A stretch of 6,653 bases of DNA, taken from contig PKXR01000082.1 in the NCBI GenBank assembly GCA_003133485.1, positions 2,218 through 8,870 of the forward strand, in the 5' to 3' direction. The DNA is from Candidatus Dormiibacterota bacterium. Its GTDB lineage: Bacteria; Chloroflexota; Dormibacteria; UBA8260; Bog-877. Shown in pieces: positions 1 through 4,372 of the stretch. The notes under the pieces are model-generated. The model searched no databases and was not told the DNA's origin. It saw nothing but the letters and a program-made list of their open reading frames with translations. Position numbers and translations under genes: made by a program. How positions within the stretch are numbered: position 1 is the stretch's first letter; every line of letters starts with the position of its first letter.

Positions 1-71
1 GGGGAGTACCGAGCGGTTGAAGAATTCCCGGACCGGCCCTGCGTTCTATGCCCGTTCGTAGAGCGCTGCCC

Positions 72-101
72 AGAGCGGCGCCCGGAGAGTGCGCCGGCTC
101 T
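72..101 (-). terminator. Hairpin at the end of the SCP2 gene, possible terminator
   Basis: AGAGCGGCGC (72-81) can pair with GCGCCGGCTCT (91-101), giving a 10-bp GC-rich stem with one bulged G and a 9-nt loop. It overlaps the stop codon of the SCP2 gene, the last gene of the leftward block, so its position suits transcript termination or 3' end protection. No U-rich run follows on the minus strand, so it is not a classical intrinsic terminator. No gene can be recognised in the remaining bases 1-99. Confidence 0.3.
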
Positions 102-438
102 ACTCGGGAAGTCGGAAGAGGCCTGACAGCCGCATCGCCAGGCCCATGTCACCCTTGAGCTTGAGCTTGCCCGTCATGAAGGCCATCGTCCCGTCCAGCT
201 TGCCAGTTATCAGCTTCACGAAGTTCTCGTCGCTGATGGTGAAGGTGATATTGGCCGCTGGAGAGGTTCCCTTAGTCACGTGGCACTGAGAGTCCCTGAT
301 GTCGGCATACCACTGGCCACCCTGGCCGCCGGTGATGTCGAACTGAAAGGTCGACTCCAGCCCCTGGGCCTTGTCGGCTTGAAACGCGGTCGGAATCTGA
401 TCGATGATCTCCTGCGGAGTCAGCTCGGCGTCGGCCAC
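100..438 (-). CDS. SCP2 sterol/lipid-carrier domain protein
   Basis: This 112-residue protein is a single stand-alone SCP2 (sterol carrier protein 2) domain. The family forms a small alpha/beta fold with a hydrophobic tunnel that binds sterols, fatty acids or acyl-CoA; it has no catalytic residues of its own. Visible support: the N-terminal helix TPQEIIDQIPTAF (7-19), a central strand block ending in NITFTISDENF, then the family-typical KLITGKLDGTMAFMTGKLKLKGDM (about 75-98), where the last helix and the KGDM turn close the pocket. Length is normal for single-domain bacterial members. The GTG start at 438 is supported by GGGAGG (446-451) seven bases upstream. It is the last gene of a leftward block after the SDR gene (49-bp gap), suggesting a lipid- or quinone-related role, but the ligand cannot be told from sequence. 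No signal peptide is seen, so it is probably cytoplasmic. Confidence 0.85.
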   Translation of the reverse strand: MADAELTPQEIIDQIPTAFQADKAQGLESTFQFDITGGQGGQWYADIRDSQCHVTKGTSPAANITFTISDENFVKLITGKLDGTMAFMTGKLKLKGDMGLAMRLSGLFRLPE

Positions 439-487
439 GCTATTTCCTCCCGGACTTGAGGGTGAGAGATCGCCTTCTTGGGACGAA

Positions 488-1417
488 TCAGGCTGCCAGC
501 TTGGGCCAGCGACTGGGTAACTTCAGATAGCCGAGGTTGCCCCACATTGGGCGCGGCTCGAAACCGAATCCTGATTTGACCGCGTCCACCCGGGTGACGT
601 TGGGCCGGGCCAGCATATCCAACTGGTGCGGTGTCACCAGGGGTTTCGGCAGCACCTTGTCCATCACCATCGCCCCGGGGCGGATCATCCTCGGGTCCAG
701 GTGGAGCGGCTTGCGCTTGGAGATGCCGAACCACTCCTTGTCGATGACCCGGGCGACCTCCACGGTGATCTGTTCGAGGGTGACCTGGTCGGGGCCGCCG
801 ATCTCGTAAAGATGACCGGAGCGGGCTTCGTCCTCGGCCCCGGCCAAGAGGCAGCGGGCGACGTCGTCGGCGTCGATCGGTTGGAAGACGGCGGTTCCGT
901 CTCCGGGGATGATCAGGAAGGGGGCCGGCAAGGAGATCGCTTTGGCCAACAGGGTGAAGAAACCTTCGCCAGTGCCGAAGATTGTGGAGGAGCGGATGAT
1001 CACCCAGTCCAACGAGCTGGCAGTCACCGCCTGCTCGCCTCGCCACTTGCTCAACAGGTAGGGGAAGGAGGGGTCCGGGTCGGCGCCAATGGCGCTAAAT
1101 TGGACCAACCGTCTGACTCCTGCCTGGGTGGCTGCAGCCACCACCTTGGCGGTCCCTTGGGCGTTGACCGCCTCGAAGGTCTGGAGGCCTCGCTCGCGAA
1201 CTACCGCTACCAGGTTGACCACGGCGTCGGCGGACTGGAAGGCTTCCTCCAATCCGTCTCCGCTGACCACGTCCCCGTAGGTGGGCGCCAGTCCGGGTGG
1301 GAGGGTGGCCGAGCGCACCCCGCGCTCAACCACCCGAACCTCGTGTCCAGCCTTCAGCAGCTGAGGCACTAGGTGGCTTCCGACGAATCCGGTGCCACCG
1401 ACGACGGCTACTCGCAA
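488..1417 (-). CDS. NDUFA9-like atypical short-chain dehydrogenase (NAD(P)-binding)
   Basis: This 309-residue protein has a Rossmann fold. The nucleotide-binding loop GGTGFVGSH (7-15) follows directly on the first strand MRVAVV, and NLVAVVRERG (68-77), FEAVNAQGT (81-89) and QFSAIGAD (106-113) follow in family order. A YxxxK pair is present at Y120/K124 (YLLSKWRGE). The closest family is the atypical extended SDRs of the NDUFA9/NmrA type, which in bacteria are usually annotated as complex I NDUFA9-subunit-family proteins or NAD(P)H-binding epimerases. Many bind NAD(P) without a demonstrated reaction, so the substrate is unknown. The start is TTG at 1417: no ATG or GTG lies nearer the Rossmann motif, which would be damaged by a later start, but no good ribosome-binding site is visible. 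It begins 27 bp after the HU stop and ends 49 bp before the SCP2 start, so co-transcription is likely. Confidence 0.88.
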   Translation of the reverse strand: MRVAVVGGTGFVGSHLVPQLLKAGHEVRVVERGVRSATLPPGLAPTYGDVVSGDGLEEAFQSADAVVNLVAVVRERGLQTFEAVNAQGTAKVVAAATQAGVRRLVQFSAIGADPDPSFPYLLSKWRGEQAVTASSLDWVIIRSSTIFGTGEGFFTLLAKAISLPAPFLIIPGDGTAVFQPIDADDVARCLLAGAEDEARSGHLYEIGGPDQVTLEQITVEVARVIDKEWFGISKRKPLHLDPRMIRPGAMVMDKVLPKPLVTPHQLDMLARPNVTRVDAVKSGFGFEPRPMWGNLGYLKLPSRWPKLAA

Positions 1418-1444
1418 GACTGGAAACCCGCTACGACCGCAAGC

Positions 1445-1792
1445 TCAGGCGCGCTTGGCGGTGCGGCGACGCGTGGTCGACTTGCCGGCCACCGCGGCCT
1501 TGAGGGCGGTCGAAGGATAAAAACGCACCTTCTGAGAGGCGGGAACCCGAACCATTTCCTGGGTCTGGGGATTGCGTCTCAGCCCGGCGGCGGTCTGGCG
1601 AACCTTCCAGCGGCCGAACCCCGCGATGGAGACTTCACCGCCGCCCTGTAGCTGGTTTCCGATGATCTGGAAGATCAGCTTGAGGGTGTCATCGGCGAGT
1701 AGAAAACTTGAGAAAAAGGGCTCCTGCTTGCCTTCTTCGTTCTCGAACTGGATGCGGTTTTGCAGGTCTTTGGCCAACTCACGGCGATTCAT
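1445..1792 (-). CDS. HU-family (DNABII) DNA-binding protein with insertion
   Basis: This 115-residue nucleoid-associated protein would bend DNA as a dimer. The HU signature is clear: AGFGRWKV (57-64), then the DNA-inserting arm with LRRNPQTQE (71-79), in which Pro75 matches the intercalating Pro63 of E. coli HU, then VPASQKVRFYPSTALKAAV (83-101). GFG is at 58-60 here and at about 46-48 in E. coli HU. The 12-residue offset persists at the arm proline, so an insertion of about 12 residues lies before GFG, in the connection of helices 1 and 2 (about 14-32, acidic NEEGKQE then PFFSSF). A short basic tail (GKSTTRRRTAKRA, 103-115) extends past the usual end; mycobacterial HupB tails are far longer. 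The ATG at 1792 is fixed by a strong Shine-Dalgarno. The open frame continues upstream to about 2020, but that part has no HU similarity. First gene of the leftward block; its promoter is not clear (weak TAGTAT, minus strand, 1843-1848). Confidence 0.9.
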   Translation of the reverse strand: MNRRELAKDLQNRIQFENEEGKQEPFFSSFLLADDTLKLIFQIIGNQLQGGGEVSIAGFGRWKVRQTAAGLRRNPQTQEMVRVPASQKVRFYPSTALKAAVAGKSTTRRRTAKRA

Positions 1793-1800
1793 GGATGAGC

Positions 1801-1807
1801 ACCTCCT
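1801..1807 (-). promoter_or_regulatory. Ribosome-binding site of the HU gene
   Basis: AGGAGGT on the minus strand, eight bases before the ATG at 1792, is a near-perfect Shine-Dalgarno. It fixes the start of the HU gene and rules out the longer upstream frame as a natural N-terminus. Confidence 0.85.
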
Positions 1808-1893
1808 CGTGGACGAACTGAGACGGTCAAGGCGACGCATGAATACTAAGGAAATCGTGGGTGGTTTCGCTGTTTTGTAGCGGAGCGCGAGAA

Positions 1894-1918
1894 CTTTCCC
1901 AGCCTTTCTCGAGCTTTC
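1894..1918. repeat. Three CTTTC blocks at 10-bp spacing
   Basis: CTTTC begins at 1894, 1904 and 1914, each followed by a pyrimidine pair (CC, TC, CT). The spacing equals about one helical turn, so all three face the same side of the DNA. They lie 22 bp upstream of the imuA -35 box. Read as GAAAG on the other strand, they lie about 100 bp upstream of the HU start codon. This could be a regulator site or an upstream activating element; in a short region chance is also possible. Confidence 0.4.
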
Positions 1919-1939
1919 CTCCGGGACCGGAAGGGTGGC

Positions 1940-1968
1940 TTGCTTTATCGAACAGACGTTCGTACAAT
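1940..1968 (+). promoter_or_regulatory. imuA-imuB operon promoter
   Basis: TTGCTT (1940-1945, 4 of 6 matches to the -35 consensus), an ideal 17-bp spacer, and TACAAT (1963-1968, 5 of 6 matches to the -10 consensus) make a convincing housekeeping-sigma promoter. Transcription should start near 1975, giving a leader of about 60 nt before the imuA GTG. The spacer contains the LexA box, so repressor and RNA polymerase would compete directly. Confidence 0.7.
1949..1962. promoter_or_regulatory. LexA operator (SOS box)
   Basis: CGAACAGACGTTCG is a perfect CGAAC-N4-GTTCG palindrome, the LexA-binding consensus known from Bacillus and Actinobacteria and distinct from the CTGT-N8-ACAG box of Gammaproteobacteria. 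It sits wholly inside the -35/-10 spacer of the imuA promoter, the expected place for repression relieved by DNA damage. It is 156 bp from the HU start, so an effect on the leftward genes is possible but less likely. Confidence 0.88.
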
Positions 1969-1970
1969 TT

Positions 1971-1999
1971 AGGGGAGCCCGGTAGAGCCTAGCTCCCCT
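1971..1999. repeat. 8-bp inverted repeat over the imuA start-site region
   Basis: AGGGGAGC (1971-1978) and GCTCCCCT (1992-1999) are perfect reverse complements separated by 13 bases, beginning three bases after the -10 box. With transcription starting near 1975 the left arm would be partly missing from the RNA, so a DNA operator fits better than an RNA hairpin. No T-run follows, arguing against a terminator. Confidence 0.45.
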
Positions 2000-2035
2000 G
2001 GGATCCGGTCCAAAATTCAAACGGGTGGTTTTCCA

Positions 2036-2857
2036 GTGTCCTCAGAACTGGCCTGGCGGGAGCAAGTGGGGCCTGCCAAACCGGAGGCGGGGTCTTTGGC
2101 TTTGGCCCTGTCCTCGCTCAACTTTCGCTATGGCCCGGGGGCGGTTCACGCGGGAGCTCCACCGCTGCTCCAGGGGCTGGCGACCGGGGTGAGCTCCCTG
2201 GACGACATCACCGGCTGCCGAGGCCTGCCTAAGGGTCGAATCAGCCGGCTGACTGGAGGCTCGCCATCGGGGGCGGTCGAGCTCGGTTTGGCTCTGGCGG
2301 CGGCGGTGTCCCGGTCCGCGGCAGTAGCCATTGTCGACTTCACCCTGGGCCTGGATCCCGGGAATATCGAAGCCTACGGGGGCGAGTTGGACAACTGCTG
2401 GCTGGTCAGGCCCAGGCGCCCGGAGGAGGGGTGGGCCGCCGCCCGGGCGCTGGCCAAGGCGGGAGTGGCCCTGTGCCTTTTGGTGGCGCAGGACTGGTCT
2501 CGACTCACTCCGGGCGCTGCCCCGGCCGCTTTGTTAACGGCGCTCTCCGAGGGTGAATGTGCGGGCCTGGTGCTGGGGGGAAGGCTGATCCCAGCTGCTC
2601 TCAAAGAGAGGATCTGCCTGGAGCTGGAATGCTGGCGGCTCAATTGGGCCTTGGCGCATGGGGATGTCTGCGGGCTCCGGCTGGGAGCGCAGATCATCCG
2701 CAGTCACTTGGGAGCCCCTGGGGCCAGTTGTCGACTGCAGCTCAACTTCCCTCGGCCTTATCAGCTCCGGGTTGGCCTGGAGGAGTTGGGTGAGCCGGCC
2801 GAAGGTGAGGAGCTGGCGGTGGAGTTGCTCCGGGTGGCAGGTGGGAGTGGCCGGTGA
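2036..2857 (+). CDS. imuA: ImuA, RecA-like accessory protein of the SOS mutasome
   Basis: This 273-residue RecA-fold protein is identified by its RecA-like core and its position before imuB. GLPKGRISRLTGGSPSGAVEL (63-83) lines up with the RecA stretch that contains Walker A, but the P-loop lysine and following Thr/Ser are replaced (SGAV at 78-81), so ATP binding is probably lost or altered. VDFTLGLDPGNIEAYG (100-115) matches the RecA DAEHALDP region. The C-terminal CGLRLGAQIIRSHLGAPG is ImuA-like. In other bacteria ImuA works with ImuB and DnaE2 in error-prone bypass of DNA lesions. The GTG at 2036 is the best start; only a weak GGTGG precedes it. The stop overlaps the imuB start (GTGA), implying coupled translation. 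Control is by the LexA box upstream. ImuA families diverge strongly, so the name rests on fold plus context. Confidence 0.82.
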   Translation: MSSELAWREQVGPAKPEAGSLALALSSLNFRYGPGAVHAGAPPLLQGLATGVSSLDDITGCRGLPKGRISRLTGGSPSGAVELGLALAAAVSRSAAVAIVDFTLGLDPGNIEAYGGELDNCWLVRPRRPEEGWAAARALAKAGVALCLLVAQDWSRLTPGAAPAALLTALSEGECAGLVLGGRLIPAALKERICLELECWRLNWALAHGDVCGLRLGAQIIRSHLGAPGASCRLQLNFPRPYQLRVGLEELGEPAEGEELAVELLRVAGGSGR

Positions 2858-4098
2858 GCCAGCCGAACAGCCGGACCCGCCTCGCCTGTTTCACCTTCCC
2901 CCATCTCGCCCTAGTGCTGGCCTTGCGGGCCCATCCCGAACTAAATGGAGAGCCGGTGCGGGTGGGAGGCCAGGGCCCAGGTGGTCGGCAAGTGGTGGTG
3001 GCGGCCTCACCGGCGGCTTGGGCCAAGGGGGTTCGGCCCGGTCAGGAGTGGCGGCGGGCCGAGGTTCTCTGCCCCTTGGCGGTCCGGCTGGATGTTGATC
3101 GGACCGCCGTGGCCGGGCTGCGGCAGCAGGCCAGACTGGCCCTGGCCAGCTGCAGCCCACTGGTGGAGTGGGGCGATGACGCCAGCGCCTACGTCGATCT
3201 GGCCGGCAGCGACCCGCTGCGGCCGGAGGAGGGCTCGCGGGCAGCTCATTGCGGTCGGGCCCTTCGGGAGGCCTTGGGAGTCACTCCCAGCGTGGGCGTA
3301 GGGCCATCTCGCTTCTCGGCCTGGGCGGCGGCGCAGTTGGCGGCCCCGGGTCGGGTGCGCTTGGTGCCAGAGGGGAAGGCCGCGGAATTCCTGGCCACCT
3401 GGCCGGTGACCGCGCTGCCGATCCCGCCGGAGGTAGTGGAGCGACTAATCCAGCTCGGTCTGCGCACCTGCGGCGACTGCACCGCCATCACCTTGGTGGA
3501 TCTGCAGCGGCAGTTCGGACCGGACGGGATTCTGCTCCACTGGCTCTGCCGGGGCCTGGACTCAGCCCGGATCGATCCCTGGCGGGAGCCACCTCCCTGT
3601 GGAGTCCGCCGGGTCCTGGCCGGGGGAGTGGAAGACTCGGAGTCGCTTCGCTTCGGGGCCGCGGAACTGGCCAGAGGTTTGGCCCAGGAGCTGTCTCAGC
3701 AGGGGCGAGCGGCGGGGCGGATCCGACTCGTCCTGCGGGGAGAGGACGGGTCCCGGCGGCCTTCCCCAGCTGATCGACAGGTCTGGTGGGGAGAGGTCGC
3801 ACCACCCACCCCCCTGGCCACCGCCGATGAGCTGATGGGACCATTGCTCAGCCTTTTCGGCCGGGCTCGTCCCCTGATCCCGGTCACGGTGGTGGAGCTT
3901 CAGGCCTTCGACTTGGTCGCTCCCCCAGTGAGCCAGGTTGGCCTTTGGCAGGGGCGGGCGGCGGACCGGGAGGTGGTTCAGCGGGCGGTGGACCGACTCC
4001 ACGACCGTTTTGGCACAGGTCTGGTCTGGCGGGTTGAGGTACGGCCGGGACATCCCGGGGATGTCCCCGAGGAGCGGTTTGTCTGGAGCTCCAGATGA
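2854..4098 (+). CDS. imuB: ImuB, catalytically dead Y-family polymerase homologue
   Basis: This 414-residue protein has the Y-family layout: N-terminal palm (RLACFTFPHLALVLALR, 9-25), second palm segment EWGDDASAYVDLAGSD (105-120), helix-hairpin-helix-like region (ITLVDLQRQFGPDG, 212-225), then a little-finger domain and C-terminal extension. Active polymerases carry D-x-D-like acids at the first site and DEAYLD at the second; here they read FTF (13-15) and ASAYVD (110-115), so the metal-binding acids are missing, as is typical of ImuB. A beta-clamp motif QVGLW (361-365) fits the Q-x-x-L-F/W form. ImuB is the hub that ties ImuA and DnaE2 to the sliding clamp during SOS mutagenesis. GTG start, overlapping the imuA stop by four bases, with GGGAG just upstream. 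DnaE2 is not within the window. Confidence 0.92.
   Translation: MSQPNSRTRLACFTFPHLALVLALRAHPELNGEPVRVGGQGPGGRQVVVAASPAAWAKGVRPGQEWRRAEVLCPLAVRLDVDRTAVAGLRQQARLALASCSPLVEWGDDASAYVDLAGSDPLRPEEGSRAAHCGRALREALGVTPSVGVGPSRFSAWAAAQLAAPGRVRLVPEGKAAEFLATWPVTALPIPPEVVERLIQLGLRTCGDCTAITLVDLQRQFGPDGILLHWLCRGLDSARIDPWREPPPCGVRRVLAGGVEDSESLRFGAAELARGLAQELSQQGRAAGRIRLVLRGEDGSRRPSPADRQVWWGEVAPPTPLATADELMGPLLSLFGRARPLIPVTVVELQAFDLVAPPVSQVGLWQGRAADREVVQRAVDRLHDRFGTGLVWRVEVRPGHPGDVPEERFVWSSR
4047..4067. repeat. Perfect 10-1-10 inverted repeat at the 3' end of imuB
   Basis: GGGACATCCC (4047-4056) and GGGATGTCCC (4058-4067) are exact reverse complements around a single G, inside the codons for RPGHPGDVPE of ImuB. 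In RNA it could form a 9-bp stem with a 3-nt loop, 27 bases before the start codon of the downstream small gene. No T-run follows. Confidence 0.5.
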
Positions 4099-4343
4099 GC
4101 ACGATCGAGGTCCGCACGGGGGGCACCCCGGAGATCCCTCATGCGGTGGCTTCCGGTCAGGGCTTAGTCCGGGTGACCGCGGTCGTGGAGCGGTGGCGGA
4201 TCGAGGTTGGCTGGTGGCGGGTTTCCCCGGAGCGACCGGTTAGGCGGGACTACTGGCGGGTGCTGCTCCAAGACGGCAGCTGCCTTGATCTACGCTTCGA
4301 TCTGGCCTCCAGGAGCTGGAGTCTGGAGCGGAGCTGGGGCTGA
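4095..4343 (+). CDS. Small DUF6504-like protein, third gene of the imu operon
   Basis: This 82-residue protein resembles the actinobacterial DUF6504 family, which I recall as short proteins with the pattern V-x-x-x-x-x-W-x-x-x-x-x-WW and YWRV followed by a DL-rich end. Here the matching parts are VVERWRIEVGWWRV (30-43), DYWRVLLQDGSCLDLRFDL (52-70) and SWSLERSWG (74-82). The predicted fold is all-beta and tryptophan-rich (seven Trp in 82 residues), with no membrane segment. Its ATG overlaps the imuB stop (ATGA), and GGAG (4085-4088) lies six bases upstream, so it is almost surely translated with imuB and SOS-induced. A role with the mutasome is inference from position. The family name is from memory of its pattern and is less certain than the gene itself. 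Confidence 0.68.
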   Translation: MSTIEVRTGGTPEIPHAVASGQGLVRVTAVVERWRIEVGWWRVSPERPVRRDYWRVLLQDGSCLDLRFDLASRSWSLERSWG

Positions 4344-4360
4344 GGTCGGTTCTCATCTGC

Positions 4361-4372
4361 TAGCGTGCCCAC
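4361..4372 (+). promoter_or_regulatory. Probable leaderless promoter of ftsH (-10 TAGCGT)
   Basis: TAGCGT (4361-4366) fits the actinobacterial TANNNT -10 box and ends six bases before the ATG at 4373, so transcription would begin at or next to the A of the start codon. No Shine-Dalgarno precedes that ATG, as expected for a leaderless mRNA. No clear -35 box is visible. It lies 17 bases after the stop of the preceding small gene, so some read-through from the imu operon is possible. Confidence 0.42.

Noticed and set aside
420..1046. 208-codon minus-strand open frame in another frame of the SDR gene
   Set aside because: Arg/Pro-rich sequence without domains, fully overlapping the SDR gene on the same strand; a frame shadow.
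626..1372. 248-codon plus-strand open frame opposite the SDR gene
   Set aside because: It lies wholly antisense to a clear Rossmann-fold gene, has Gly/Asp/Arg-rich low-information sequence and no recognisable motif; open frames of this kind are common opposite GC-rich genes.
1843..1848. Minus-strand TAGTAT as a -10 box for the HU gene
   Set aside because: The hexamer fits TANNNT and would give a leader of about 45 nt, but no acceptable -35 box stands at the right distance, so it is only a possibility.
1888..1911. Inverted repeat CGAGAA / TTCTCG in the divergent intergenic region
   Set aside because: The arms are only 6 bp around a 12-nt loop; the 10-bp phased CTTTC blocks explain the same bases better.
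1793..2020. N-terminal extension of the HU gene up to position 2020
   Set aside because: The extension has no HU similarity, covers the LexA box and the imuA promoter, and a near-perfect Shine-Dalgarno marks the internal ATG at 1792.
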